Source of the DNA: Phycisphaeraceae bacterium
Lineage (GTDB): Bacteria > Planctomycetota > Phycisphaerae > Phycisphaerales > UBA1924
DNA length: 64,000 nucleotides
Assembly (NCBI GenBank): GCA_019636625.1
Contig: JAHBXE010000013.1
Span: 1-64,000, forward strand
Direction: 5' to 3'
Position 1 is the first letter of the stretch, and each line of letters opens with the position of its first letter. Below, piece after piece: positions 9,343-18,522 of this stretch. The notes beneath the pieces are model-generated. The model saw only the letters and a program-made list of their open reading frames with translations. It made no database searches and was not told the origin of the DNA. A program made the position numbers and the translations under genes.

Positions 9343-10176
9343 TCAGTTGATGACGTCGGGGACATTCTGCAGGCCATCGGTGAGGACGATGGGGCCATCG
9401 TCACCGATCAGGACATCGTGCTCGTAGTGGACACTGAGGGAGCCGTCCTTGGTGAACACGGGCCACTGCTTGCGGGGCTGGACGGTCTGGCCGGTGCCGA
9501 CGGCGATCATGGGTTCGACGGCGAGCAGCGTGCCGGGCTCGGCAGGGGTGAGGGCATCGGGCCATTCGCCCGCGTGGGTGGGGACGGTGTTGGAAATGAA
9601 GGGTGCGGCGTGCAGGCGCCGGCCGTAGCCGTGGCCGCCGAGACCGCGGATCAGGTGGAAGCCGTAGCCCTTGGGCGGGGGTGATTCGACACAATCCTGA
9701 ACTTCGCGGGCCCAGTTGATGTAGGGTTGGCCGGGTTGGAGCTTCGTGACGCCGCGGCGGAGGGATTCCTTGCCGGCGTCGGTGAGCTTCTTGACGAGGG
9801 GGGACATTTCGCCAAAGACGTAGGTCCAGGCGGCGTCGCCGACCCAGCCTTCGAAGAAGACGCCGATATCGATCTTGAGGACGTCGCCCGCCTTCATGGG
9901 GTCGGTGTAGTAGCCGGCGGTGCCGTGGACGACACACTCGTTGACGGAGAGGCAGGCGTGGGAGGGGAAGGCCGGGCTTCGGGGGATCTTGTAGCCGAGG
10001 AAGCAGGAGCGAGCGCCGAAACTGTCGAGCGTCTTGGCGATGAAGGCGTCGATTTGCGGGAGGGTCATGCCCGGGCGGAGCCACGCGGCGATCTTGTAGT
10101 GTGAATCGACGACGATGCGAGCGGCGGCGCGGGCGGCCTCGACATCGCGCTTGGAGATGGTGGGAATGGCGGGCAT
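9343..10176 (-). CDS. map: Methionine aminopeptidase, type I
   Basis: The 277-aa enzyme removes the initiator Met from new proteins. The five metal ligands of the pita-bread fold are all recognisable: Asp in KIDIGVFFEG, Asp in VGDAAWTYVFG, His in RGLGGHGYGRRLH, Glu in LLAVEPMIAVG and Glu in SVHYEHDVLI. The substrate-site motif CLSVNECVVHG is also present. The length agrees with bacterial type Ia enzymes plus a short tail. The start codon lies only 24 bp from the divergent DAG-kinase-family gene, so their promoters overlap. Confidence 0.95.
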   Translation of the reverse strand: MPAIPTISKRDVEAARAAARIVVDSHYKIAAWLRPGMTLPQIDAFIAKTLDSFGARSCFLGYKIPRSPAFPSHACLSVNECVVHGTAGYYTDPMKAGDVLKIDIGVFFEGWVGDAAWTYVFGEMSPLVKKLTDAGKESLRRGVTKLQPGQPYINWAREVQDCVESPPPKGYGFHLIRGLGGHGYGRRLHAAPFISNTVPTHAGEWPDALTPAEPGTLLAVEPMIAVGTGQTVQPRKQWPVFTKDGSLSVHYEHDVLIGDDGPIVLTDGLQNVPDVIN

Positions 10177-10200
10177 GCGCGGGGAGTGTACGCTTGACGC

Positions 10201-11109
10201 GTGCGTGTGCTGATCGTGTTCAATCCGAAGTCAGGAAGGGGTCGAGGCGCGGCGGCGGCGGAGTCGGCACGGTCGTGGTTGGTGTCGCGCGAGGGGGGTG
10301 GGCATGCAGTGGAGATGCTGGGCGGGGGGCCGGGGATGAGCGGGGAGGAGTTGTTGGCGGCGGCGCGGCGAGCGGAGGTGATGGTGGTGGCGGGCGGGGA
10401 TGGGTCGGTGCATCACGCGGCGGGGGCGGCGATGGGGGCGGGGGTTCCGCTGTACCACCTGCCGTGCGGGAATGAGAATCTGTTTGCGCGCGAGTTCGGG
10501 ATGACGAGGAGCGTGAGGCGGCTGTCGGAGAGGATCGCGGCGGGGCGGATTGAACGGGTGGACCTCGGGAGGATCGAGGCGGCGGGAGTGTCGAGGCACT
10601 TTCTGTTGATGGCGAGTTTTGGGACGGATGCGAGCGTGGTGCATCGGCTGGATGCGGTGCGGTCGCGGGCGACGGGGCATTTGGCGTATGCGGTTCCTTC
10701 GACCGTGGAGTTCTTTCGGCCGCATCTGCCGGAGTTGACCGTCGTGGCGGATGGGCGGGCGGTGGTGGAGGGGCGGCGGGGGCTGCTCGTGGTGGCGAAC
10801 TGTCGGCGGTATGCGCTGGGCATGGACCCGTGCCATCGGGCGTCGATGCAGGATGGACGGTTGGACTACCTGTTCATGCCGTGTGCGAGCAGCCTCGGAG
10901 TTGTGGCGTGGGGCCTGCGGTGCTTCCGGCGTGTGGCGGAGAAGAGGGGAGCGGTAGGAGGTGGGGCGGCCGTGATTGAGGTGCGGGGGAAGAAGGCGGC
11001 GTGTCAGGTGGATGGGGAAGCGGGGGGATGGTTGGAGGGAGAGATGAGGTTCACGGTGGAGGCGGGGGTGGTGCCGGTGTTGGGGGTGGCGGGGGGTGAG
11101 GGGGGGTGA
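10201..11109 (+). CDS. Diacylglycerol kinase-family lipid kinase
   Basis: The 302-aa protein has the DAGK_cat signature. The N-terminal VLIVFNPKSGRGRG forms the nucleotide-binding turn, MVVAGGDGSVHHAAGAA is the GGDGT-like motif with Ser for Thr, and LPCGNENLFAREFG corresponds to P-x-G-T-x-N-D-x-A in divergent form. The second domain contains FLLMASFGTDASVVHRLD. Family members phosphorylate diacylglycerol, sphingosine or other lipids at the membrane, and the actual substrate is open. Translation starts at GTG 10201. A TACGCT box 6 nt before it suggests a leaderless transcript. Confidence 0.85.
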   Translation: MRVLIVFNPKSGRGRGAAAAESARSWLVSREGGGHAVEMLGGGPGMSGEELLAAARRAEVMVVAGGDGSVHHAAGAAMGAGVPLYHLPCGNENLFAREFGMTRSVRRLSERIAAGRIERVDLGRIEAAGVSRHFLLMASFGTDASVVHRLDAVRSRATGHLAYAVPSTVEFFRPHLPELTVVADGRAVVEGRRGLLVVANCRRYALGMDPCHRASMQDGRLDYLFMPCASSLGVVAWGLRCFRRVAEKRGAVGGGAAVIEVRGKKAACQVDGEAGGWLEGEMRFTVEAGVVPVLGVAGGEGG

Positions 11110-11201
11110 GCGGGGGTGATGCGAGAGGGAAGTGACGGGAGAGTTTGTTGGCGGCGGGGGGTTGGAGGGTTCCGCTCCCTTGTGGTCGCGGTTCGGAAGG
11201 G

Positions 11202-12437
11202 TCAGAGTGGGCGGCCGGCGATGAAGATGGAGTCGATGGGGCTGTGGCCGACTTCGTAGGCGAGGGAGCGTTCATCGGTGGTGCGGAGGAGGAGGAGGTC
11301 GGCTCGCATTCCCGGGGTGATTTGGGCGCGGTCGGACAGGTTGAGGAGATTGGCGGGATTGGAGATGGCGGCGTGGAAGGTCTCGGGGATCGAGAGGCCG
11401 CCATGGCGGGCGGCGAGGGCCATGGCGAAGGGGATGGAGGGTGTTGGGGCTGAGCCGGGGTTGTAGTTGGTGGCGAGGGCGAGTTTGCCGCCGCGGTCGA
11501 GGAACCGGCGGACTTTGGCGTACCGGCCGTCGACGTGGAAGCCGCAGGCGGGGAGGATGACGCCGAAGGAGTCGGAGGCGGCGAGGAGGTCGAGGTCGGC
11601 TTCGGTGCTGGCTTCGAGGTGATCGACGCTGCGGGCGTGGCGGCGGATGGCCTCGGGGATCATGCCGAGTGAGTTGAACTGGTCGGCGTGGATACGGAGT
11701 GGGTGACCGAGGGAGAGGGCGCGGTCGAAGAGGCGCAGGCAGTCGGCGAGGGACCAGGCGCCCTGTTCGCAGAAGGCGTCGATGGTGATACCGGGAAACT
11801 CCGCGTGGACGGCGGGGAGGGTTTCGTTGATGACAGTGTCCACGAAGTTGGGAATGTCGGGGTCGATGGCATGCCCGAGGAGGGCGGTGGGGATGACGGT
11901 CTGGCCCGTGGATCGCGCGGCGTGGTCGGCGGCGGTGCGGATCACCCGGAGCATCTTGAGTTCCGCGGCGGTGCTGAGGCCGTACCCGCTCTTGACCTCG
12001 ACGGTGGCGGATCCGCAGCGGAGCATGGCATTGAGCCGGAGGTCGAGAAGTTCGCGGAGTTGGGACTCGGAGGCGGCGCGGACGGCGCGGACGGTGGACA
12101 TGATGCCGCCGCCGGATTTGAGGATTTCGAGGTAGGGGACGCCTCGCAGTTTGCGTTGCCATTCATCGATGCGGTCTCCGGCCCAGCAGGCGTGGGAGTG
12201 GCAGTCGATGAAGGCTGGGAGGAGGACGCGGCCGGCGGCGTCGATGGTGGAGGAGGGGGGTGGGGAGTGGGGAGTGGGCAGCGGGGAGGGGGAGATGGAG
12301 GCGATGAGGCCGTTTTCGATGAGGATGTCGGCGCGGGGGAGGATGGCGAGGTCTTGGAGCGCAGGGCCGGTGCGTGGGGAAGTGGGGCCGGCGAGGGTGA
12401 CGGCACGGGCGTTGGTGATGAGGAGGGAACGGCTCAT
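11202..12437 (-). CDS. hutI: Imidazolonepropionase
   Basis: A 411-aa amidohydrolase of histidine degradation that opens 4-imidazolone-5-propionate to N-formimidoyl-glutamate. It carries the metal motif FIDCHSHACWAGDR, ATVEVKSGYGLS, ALLGHAIDPD, LRIHADQFNSLGM, SVDHLEAST and the late ALATNYNPGSAPTPS. All are typical of HutI. A proline-rich insert (PLPTPHSPPPSS, about residues 53-64) interrupts the small beta-domain and is encoded by a CCCCACTCCCCA repeat tract. The gene overlaps the upstream hutG stop by ATGA, so the two are translationally coupled. Substrate flow is HutI then HutG. hutH and hutU are not in the window. Confidence 0.95.
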   Translation of the reverse strand: MSRSLLITNARAVTLAGPTSPRTGPALQDLAILPRADILIENGLIASISPSPLPTPHSPPPSSTIDAAGRVLLPAFIDCHSHACWAGDRIDEWQRKLRGVPYLEILKSGGGIMSTVRAVRAASESQLRELLDLRLNAMLRCGSATVEVKSGYGLSTAAELKMLRVIRTAADHAARSTGQTVIPTALLGHAIDPDIPNFVDTVINETLPAVHAEFPGITIDAFCEQGAWSLADCLRLFDRALSLGHPLRIHADQFNSLGMIPEAIRRHARSVDHLEASTEADLDLLAASDSFGVILPACGFHVDGRYAKVRRFLDRGGKLALATNYNPGSAPTPSIPFAMALAARHGGLSIPETFHAAISNPANLLNLSDRAQITPGMRADLLLLRTTDERSLAYEVGHSPIDSIFIAGRPL

Positions 12438-13330
12438 GCGATGGTGGCGATGGGGCGGTCGGCGAAGCCCCGGAGAAACGAGAGGAAGAGGTGGGCGGCG
12501 AGGCGCGCGGAGCGGGTGTTGTCGTCGTGCGCGGGGTTGAGTTCCATGATGTCGAAGCAGCGGACGCGGGGGGAGGCGCCGAGGGTGATCATCCACGATT
12601 CGGCTTGGGCGGGCGTCCAGCCGCAGGGGTTGATGGCGCTGACGCCCGGGGCGAAGGCGGCGTCGAGGACATCCATGTCGAAACTGGCGAAACAGCCGGC
12701 GGTGCCGCCCGGAAGGGACTGGCCGGGCGGGTCGATGACGCCGTCGTGCGAGGTGAAGTAGTCGGTGTGCTCGCGGGAGTTGACGAGGGGGCGGAAGCCG
12801 TGGATGTGGAGGGGGCGGACGTTGTGCGACTCGATGAGGCGGCGGAAGGGCATTCCGGAGCCGACGGTCTCGCGGACGTCGAGGTGGGCGTCGAAGTAGA
12901 TGCCGGCGAGGCCGGGATGGCGGGCGGCGACGGCGCGGACGAAGGGGTAGGTGAGGTCATGGCCGCCGCCGATGGCGATGGGGAAGAGGTGGAGGTCGAG
13001 GAGGGCGGAGGTGGCTTCGGTGATTCGGCGGTGGGTTTCGTGGAGGGCGGCTTCGGTCTGGCCCTCAGCGGGGGCGATGTCGCCGGCGTCAAAGATGTGG
13101 GGCCAGTCCCAGGCGTGGGGTTCGGAGACGCCGTAGCGGGCGAGGGCGTCGCGAAAGGCGCGGGGGCCGTCCTTGGCACCGGGACGGCCGTTGTTGAGGC
13201 GGACGCCGAGGTCGTCTGGGAGGCCGAGGAGGGCGATGCGGCAGGAGGCGGGGTGTTTGCGGATCGTGGACGCGAACCGCGTGAGCGGGATGAAGTCGGG
13301 CCAGGGGGCGGGCTGGGTGAAAGGGATCAC
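12434..13330 (-). CDS. hutG: Formimidoylglutamase, arginase family
   Basis: A 298-aa ureohydrolase-fold enzyme. The manganese ligands appear in the three classical blocks: IAIGGGHDLTYP, GIYFDAHLDVRE and ASFDMDVLDAAFAPG. The coupling with hutI makes formimidoylglutamase, which splits N-formimidoyl-glutamate to glutamate and formamide, the most likely activity rather than arginase or agmatinase. The length is near the family norm. The gene ends by a 4-bp overlap with hutI and begins 18 bp after the zinc-ribbon membrane gene on the same strand. Confidence 0.9.
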   Translation of the reverse strand: MIPFTQPAPWPDFIPLTRFASTIRKHPASCRIALLGLPDDLGVRLNNGRPGAKDGPRAFRDALARYGVSEPHAWDWPHIFDAGDIAPAEGQTEAALHETHRRITEATSALLDLHLFPIAIGGGHDLTYPFVRAVAARHPGLAGIYFDAHLDVRETVGSGMPFRRLIESHNVRPLHIHGFRPLVNSREHTDYFTSHDGVIDPPGQSLPGGTAGCFASFDMDVLDAAFAPGVSAINPCGWTPAQAESWMITLGASPRVRCFDIMELNPAHDDNTRSARLAAHLFLSFLRGFADRPIATIA

Positions 13331-13348
13331 GGCTGGACTGTAGATCGG

Positions 13349-14233
13349 TCAGGCGGCGGGTTGCTGCGCGATGATTCGCTTGAGGATCTTGCGGTAGTCA
13401 TTGAGGAAGTTGTAGTAGAGAATGAGGGCGATGAGGGGGCCGAGGCCGCAGAGCAGGACGCCGGGGATGTAGAGGACGGGCAGGAGCCACAAGTACAGTC
13501 CGGCGCGCTTGACCTTCCCGGGGTCGGGTACGCGTCGCCCGAGCCATTGCAGGTAGCGCATCGCGGCGAAGAACTGCACGGCCCATGCCGCGAAACCTGC
13601 GAGCATGACAAAGCCCGTGACGATTGTGAGCGGATCGAGGGGGGCGGCGGGGGCGTATGAGGGGGTGAGGAGGTCGATGACAGTCGAGAGGACGGCGAGG
13701 GCGCCGTTGATGACGACGGCGATTCGGAGGATGCGGCGTGGGCGGTCGCCGGGATCGATCATGGCGATGCCGGGGTCGCGTTGGCTGAGGAGGTACCAGC
13801 CGTAGATGGAGAGGGCCGAAGCGATGAACGTGATCGCGATGATGAGGGAGTTGACCGCGTCATCCGAGAGCACGGGAAGGGTTGTGCCGCTTGCCACGGC
13901 GAGGCCAAGAGCGAGGGCGACGACGGCCGAGGAGACGACGAGGATGATGGAAACGAGGATGAACACGGCGCCGCGGTAGAGGTCGAGGAGGTAGGCACGG
14001 TCGGCGAAGATGAGCAGGTCGCCGCGGAGAGAATCGGCGATGGGCTTGGCGCACTCCGGGCAGGGTGAGTCGATGGTGAGACCCTGAAGGTCGTACCCGC
14101 AGGCGCGGCAGAGGCCGCTCAGGCGCCGCCCGCAGTTCGGGCATGCATCGCCGACGGTGAAGCCCTCGATGCCGGAGCCGCAACCGGGACAGGCGTGGCT
14201 GCGTGTAAGGCTTGTCGGAGGGTGGCTCGGCAT
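13349..14233 (-). CDS. Zinc-ribbon membrane protein
   Basis: The 294-aa protein begins with two zinc ribbons. The first is CPGCGSGIEG...CPNCGRRL (about residues 15-38). The second is CRACGYDLQGLTIDSPCPEC (about 43-62), a form very common in Planctomycetes. Then come five or six membrane segments between about residues 85 and 275. No catalytic motif is seen and the function is unknown. It stands 61 bp from the divergent DNA glycosylase and 18 bp before hutG, so it may be co-transcribed with the hut genes, though no functional link is evident. Confidence 0.75.
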   Translation of the reverse strand: MPSHPPTSLTRSHACPGCGSGIEGFTVGDACPNCGRRLSGLCRACGYDLQGLTIDSPCPECAKPIADSLRGDLLIFADRAYLLDLYRGAVFILVSIILVVSSAVVALALGLAVASGTTLPVLSDDAVNSLIIAITFIASALSIYGWYLLSQRDPGIAMIDPGDRPRRILRIAVVINGALAVLSTVIDLLTPSYAPAAPLDPLTIVTGFVMLAGFAAWAVQFFAAMRYLQWLGRRVPDPGKVKRAGLYLWLLPVLYIPGVLLCGLGPLIALILYYNFLNDYRKILKRIIAQQPAA

Positions 14234-14294
14234 GAGGGAAAGTTACCAGAGGCGGGGGTTACGATGCGAGCGGTGGAGGGGGGAAGGGAGCCGC

Positions 14295-15251
14295 ATGCCG
14301 TTCTCGATCGCTGTGCCGCGGGATTACGTGTTGACGCGGGACTACTGCTCGTACGGGTATTTTTTGTTGGAGCCGAACCATTGGGAGCCGGGGACGGGGG
14401 TGATGTCGCGGATGCTGGACCTTGCGGGGGGGCCTGCACGGGTGGATGTGGCGCAGCCGGGCAAGGGCGGAAGGATGGCGGGTGCGCCGCTGGCGGTGAG
14501 GGCGGATCGGCGGCTGTCGAAGCTGGAGCGGGAGGAGGTCGCACGGCTGCTGGGGCGGATGCTGCGGCTGGATGAATCGCGGGAGGAGATCCGCGACTTT
14601 CATCGCGTTGATCCGCGGTTTCGGCGCTCGGGGCGGGGCAGGTTGATGCGTTCGCCGACGCTGTTTGAGGATGTGATCAAGACGGTGACGAGTTGCAACG
14701 TGACGTGGCCGAGTACGGTGGTCATGAACCGGCGGCTGTGCGAGGTCGTTGGGAAGGGCGGGGCGTTTCCATCGGCGAAGAGATTGGCGAGGACGCGGGC
14801 GACGACGCTGCGCGCGAGGTGCCGCGTGGGGTACCGAGATGCGCGGATCATCGAGTTGGCGGAGTTGTTCTCGACGCCGGCGCACAAAGGTGGAGTGGAT
14901 CAGGAATGGATGGAGAATCCGGAGACGCCGGATGAGGCGTTGATGGAGAGGCTGCTGGCGTTGCCGGGGATCGGGCCGTACGCCGCGGCCAACATCATGC
15001 AGTTGCTGGGGCGGTACCACCGGCTGCCGCTGGATTCAGAGAGCGTGCGGCACGGGAAGACGGTGATGGGGCTCAAGGGGAACGATCGGCAGATCTCGAA
15101 GAGGGTGGCGGCGCACTTTGCACCGTTCGGGAGGCACGCGTTTCGGAGTTACTGGTTCGAGTTGTGGGAGTTTTACGAGAGCAAGCACGGGAAGAGCTGG
15201 ACGTGGGAGAAGAAGCAGGTGGGATCGGCGTTTACGGCGAGCAAGCTGTGA
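14295..15251 (+). CDS. HhH-GPD DNA glycosylase (3-methyladenine type)
   Basis: A 318-aa base-excision repair enzyme. The helix-hairpin-helix is LLALPGIGPYAAANIMQLLG (about residues 220-239), followed by YHRLPLDSESVRH with the catalytic Asp of the GPD motif. The earlier FEDVIKTVTSCNVTWPST matches the AlkA/OGG1 substrate-side helix. No C-terminal CxxxxxC iron-sulfur loop is seen, so it is closer to AlkA/OGG1 than to Nth/MutY. The start was placed at ATG 14295, after GGGAG. The preceding sequence in frame is not protein-like. It converges with the homoaconitase-like gene 13 bp downstream. Confidence 0.85.
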   Translation: MPFSIAVPRDYVLTRDYCSYGYFLLEPNHWEPGTGVMSRMLDLAGGPARVDVAQPGKGGRMAGAPLAVRADRRLSKLEREEVARLLGRMLRLDESREEIRDFHRVDPRFRRSGRGRLMRSPTLFEDVIKTVTSCNVTWPSTVVMNRRLCEVVGKGGAFPSAKRLARTRATTLRARCRVGYRDARIIELAELFSTPAHKGGVDQEWMENPETPDEALMERLLALPGIGPYAAANIMQLLGRYHRLPLDSESVRHGKTVMGLKGNDRQISKRVAAHFAPFGRHAFRSYWFELWEFYESKHGKSWTWEKKQVGSAFTASKL

Positions 15252-15264
15252 ATGGGGACGTGGT

Positions 15265-17241
15265 TCATGGCTTTGTCAAACGGCGTCTGACGACTTCTTC
15301 CGCGCCGCTGGCGACGACGAGTTCCTGGGCGACGGGGGAGAGGGGAGGGAAGCGGAACTCGCGACCGTTCATGGTGAGGATGGACTTCTGGTAGTCGATG
15401 ACGGCATCGCCCACGAGAATGGACTTCTTGTCGGCGTTCGTGCCGCCGCGTGCCTGGCGCAGGCTGGCCACCAACTCGGGGCATTCGAAGACGACGAAGC
15501 CGTTGTTGAAAGCGTTGCGTTTGTAGGTCTCGGAGAAGGAGGCGGCGATGACGCACGGGATGCCGAAGTGCTTGAGGGCGGTCGCGGCCTGTTCGCGGGA
15601 GGAGCCGGTGCCGAAGTTGAGGCCGCCGAGGACGATGTCGCCGGGCTTGGCGTTCTTGAGGAAGTCCGGGTCGTAGTTCTCGAAGATGACCTGAGCCATT
15701 TGCTCGGGCGTCATGGCGTCGTTGTACGTGTGCTTGCCGGCGTAGATGCCGTCGGTGTTCAGGTTGTCGCGGTCGAGGAACCAGAGGCGGCCCTTGACGA
15801 TGGCGGGGAAGCCGGGGATGACGGAAGCGGCGGAGGGTGACGCGGGGGCGGCTTCAGGGCGAGCGAGCGAGGTACGGGCCGTGGTCTGGGTGTAGCGCGT
15901 CGGGGCGCAGATATAGCCCGTGACGGCGCTGGCGGCGACGATGGCGGGAGATCCAAGGTAGACCTGGCCGTTGCGGTCGCCCATGCGTCCCTCGAAGTTG
16001 CGGTTGGTGGCGGAGATGCCGACCTCGCCGGCCTTGATGGTGCCGAGGCCGAGGCCGATGCACGTGCCGCAGCCTGGGGGAAGTTCGATGGCGCCGGCTT
16101 CCAGCAGGGCACCCCAGTGGCCATCGCGGGTGGCGCGATCCTGCACTTCGGCGCTGGCGGCGGCGAGGTAGAACTCGACACCTGGGGCGACCTTCTTGCC
16201 TTTGACGATGGTGGCGGCGGCGGCGAGGTCCTCGTAGCGGGCGTTGACGCAGGACATGAGCCAGGCCTTGTTGATCTTGACCCGGCGGGCTTCGATCTCG
16301 GGCAGGGCGTGCATGGTCTTGACGTCGTTGGGGCCGGAAACGTGGGGGATGACGGTGCGGAGGTCGAGTTCGAGATTGACGGCGTATGTGGCGTCCGGGT
16401 CGGCGGCCCACTCGTGCCGACGGGCCCACCATTGTGCGACATCGTCGCGGGTGTAGGAGCCGAGGGAGCCGGGACGGCGCGTGCCGGGGCGGCGGGCGGT
16501 GGCGAAGTAGTCGGCGCGGGTGTTGAGGTAGTCACGGAGGGTTTCATCGAAGGGGAAGATGCCGACGAGGGCGCCCCACTCGGTGGTCATGTTCGCGATG
16601 GACATGCGCTGGTCGATGGAGAGCGAAGCGATGCCGTCGCCCTGGAACTCGACGGCGTGGTTGAGAACTTCATCGTGGTTGAAGAGGCCGCAAAGGGCGA
16701 TGATGACGTCCTTGCCGACAACGCCGGGCTGGAGCTTGCCCTTGAGGGTGACGCGGGCGACGGGGGGAACCTGCCACCACGTGACGCCCGTGGCCCAGAG
16801 ACTGGCGGCGTCCGTGCGGACGACGGGCGTGCCGAGGCAGGCCAGGGCGCCGTAGAGGTTGGAATGGGAGTCGCTGCCGACGACCATCGAGCCGGGTGTG
16901 ACGTAACCCTGCTCGACCATGACCTGGTGGCTGATGCCGGTGCCGGCGGGGTAGAAGTCGATGCCATTGTCGGCGGCGAACTTCTCGATCTTGGCGTACT
17001 TGCCGAGGTTCTCGGGCGTCTTGTTCTGAATGTCGTGGTCGATGGCGAAGACGGGCTGGCGCGGATCGTGGATCCTCGTCGCGCCGATCTGTTTGAACTT
17101 CGGGATCACCGCGCCCGTGTTGTCGTGGGTCATCACGTGCTTGGGGCGGATGGTGATGAAGTTACCCGAGCGGACGGGGGCATCGGCCCCGACCGCGAAT
17201 CGAGCGGCGAGCTTTTCGACGAGGGTCAGCGGAGAGGGCAT
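15265..17241 (-). CDS. Fused homoaconitase-like aconitase-family hydratase
   Basis: At 658 aa it holds both the catalytic and the swivel domain in one chain. Iron-sulfur cluster ligands are visible as MSCVNARYEDL and PPGCGTCIGLGLG, with HDNTGAV and GSDSHSNLYGALA before them. The C-terminal swivel domain shows LGGLNFGTGSSREQAATALK. The linker WFLDRDNLNTDGIYAGKHTY resembles fungal homoaconitase (Lys4) rather than bacterial LeuC/LeuD or AcnA. This suggests homocitrate/homoisocitrate isomerisation in the alpha-aminoadipate route. The partner gene upstream encodes a saccharopine dehydrogenase, which strengthens that reading. 3-Isopropylmalate or another 2-hydroxyacid remains possible. Confidence 0.75.
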   Translation of the reverse strand: MPSPLTLVEKLAARFAVGADAPVRSGNFITIRPKHVMTHDNTGAVIPKFKQIGATRIHDPRQPVFAIDHDIQNKTPENLGKYAKIEKFAADNGIDFYPAGTGISHQVMVEQGYVTPGSMVVGSDSHSNLYGALACLGTPVVRTDAASLWATGVTWWQVPPVARVTLKGKLQPGVVGKDVIIALCGLFNHDEVLNHAVEFQGDGIASLSIDQRMSIANMTTEWGALVGIFPFDETLRDYLNTRADYFATARRPGTRRPGSLGSYTRDDVAQWWARRHEWAADPDATYAVNLELDLRTVIPHVSGPNDVKTMHALPEIEARRVKINKAWLMSCVNARYEDLAAAATIVKGKKVAPGVEFYLAAASAEVQDRATRDGHWGALLEAGAIELPPGCGTCIGLGLGTIKAGEVGISATNRNFEGRMGDRNGQVYLGSPAIVAASAVTGYICAPTRYTQTTARTSLARPEAAPASPSAASVIPGFPAIVKGRLWFLDRDNLNTDGIYAGKHTYNDAMTPEQMAQVIFENYDPDFLKNAKPGDIVLGGLNFGTGSSREQAATALKHFGIPCVIAASFSETYKRNAFNNGFVVFECPELVASLRQARGGTNADKKSILVGDAVIDYQKSILTMNGREFRFPPLSPVAQELVVASGAEEVVRRRLTKP

Positions 17242-17313
17242 CGCCAGATCGTACCGAAACTCTCCTGCGCGGGGCGCGGGGGCGAAACCGGTGTCGGGCG
17301 TGGCCGCGGGCCG

Positions 17314-18522
17314 TTACCCGCGTGCGAGAACGGCCGCTTCAAGCCGTTCGGGGGCTTCGTAGGCCAGACCAAAGAGGGTCTTGTTGAACTCCGCGAGGCT
17401 TACCTGTTCCTGGCGGATGAAGCCGGTCTTGGGGAGCTTGCCGAGGCGGTGGAGGTCGACCATGGCGCACACCCCGGCGGCGGTGGTCAGTTCGATGGCC
17501 GGCCAGACACGCCCCAGCAACTGCGTCGCGTGGATGGTGCGACGGAAGTTCACCTGTTCGCGCTGGCCGTTGCGGATTCCGACGCAGTTGATGAAGACGA
17601 CGACGACGTCCTGAAGGGTGCGGGCGATGGCGTGCTCGAGGAGGTCCACGGCGAGGGCGCGGTCGAATATGCGGCCGTTGACGCTGGGCTTGGCGTGTTC
17701 GACGCCGAGGCGGAGGTCTTCAAGCAGGAACTTCATCAGGTCCCGGTGGCCGGGGTAGCGGATGGTCTTGTAGGCGATGTTGGACTCGAGCATCGTCTTG
17801 CCTTCGGACGTGAGCGTCTCGATGAGGCTGCCGACGCCGCCTGAGGTGTAGAAGGCTTCGTAGTCGATGCCTTCGAAGGAGAAGTGCTCAAGACCCTCGA
17901 GGGCGGGGACCTTGACCTGCCGTCCGCCCAGCATGACGTTGCAGGGTTCGCAGTACTCGTTGACGACACCGGAGGCGGACCACGTGACGTTGTACTTGAG
18001 CGGCTTGGTGGTGTATTGGGGCAGTGCGCCGACGCGGAGGGTCAGGTCGTGGATTTCGGTGAACGACTTGGCCACGTCGTAGGCGGCGATCGCGATGTAG
18101 CCGGGGGCAAGGCCGCACTGGGGGACCAGGGCGATCTTCGGATTGCCTCGCTCGGCGATCTTCTTGACTCCCTCGGTGGCCTCGACGTCTTCGGTGACGT
18201 CGAAGTAGTGGACGCCGAGTTCGTTGGCGATCTCGGCGATCCCGCTCACGAGGTTGAAGGGGAGCATGCAGATGACGTAATGCTGCCCGGCCATCGTGGC
18301 GCGGACGGCGGCCTTGTCGGAGGCGTCGAGCTTGACCGTCTTGAACTCGACGGCGTGGGGTACGCGGCCCTTGAGGTGGCCCATGACTTCGGCGGCGATC
18401 TTGAGGCTTCCTTCATCGCGATCGGCGAGCGTGACGGAATAGGCCCCCCGCCCGCAGGCGAGAAGCAGCTCCGCGACCGACTTGCCGACCTTTCCACCGC
18501 CGAGAACGAGGACGTTGTGCAT
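17314..18522 (-). CDS. Saccharopine dehydrogenase family oxidoreductase
   Basis: The 402-aa protein starts with a Rossmann motif, NVLVLGGGKVGKSVAELL. It continues with the family blocks KLDASDKAAV, HYVICMLPFNLVSGIAEIA, GVHYFDVTED, ALVPQCGLAPGYIAIAAYD and a substrate domain with KPLKYNVTWSASGVVNEYC. The sequence is of the glutamate-forming (Lys9/LysC-terminal) type. Saccharopine dehydrogenases link aminoadipate semialdehyde, glutamate, saccharopine and lysine, and relatives act on carboxyspermidine. It ends 72 bp before the homoaconitase-like gene on the same strand, a likely operon. ATG 18522 is where the Rossmann fold begins. Confidence 0.85.
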   Translation of the reverse strand: MHNVLVLGGGKVGKSVAELLLACGRGAYSVTLADRDEGSLKIAAEVMGHLKGRVPHAVEFKTVKLDASDKAAVRATMAGQHYVICMLPFNLVSGIAEIANELGVHYFDVTEDVEATEGVKKIAERGNPKIALVPQCGLAPGYIAIAAYDVAKSFTEIHDLTLRVGALPQYTTKPLKYNVTWSASGVVNEYCEPCNVMLGGRQVKVPALEGLEHFSFEGIDYEAFYTSGGVGSLIETLTSEGKTMLESNIAYKTIRYPGHRDLMKFLLEDLRLGVEHAKPSVNGRIFDRALAVDLLEHAIARTLQDVVVVFINCVGIRNGQREQVNFRRTIHATQLLGRVWPAIELTTAAGVCAMVDLHRLGKLPKTGFIRQEQVSLAEFNKTLFGLAYEAPERLEAAVLARG

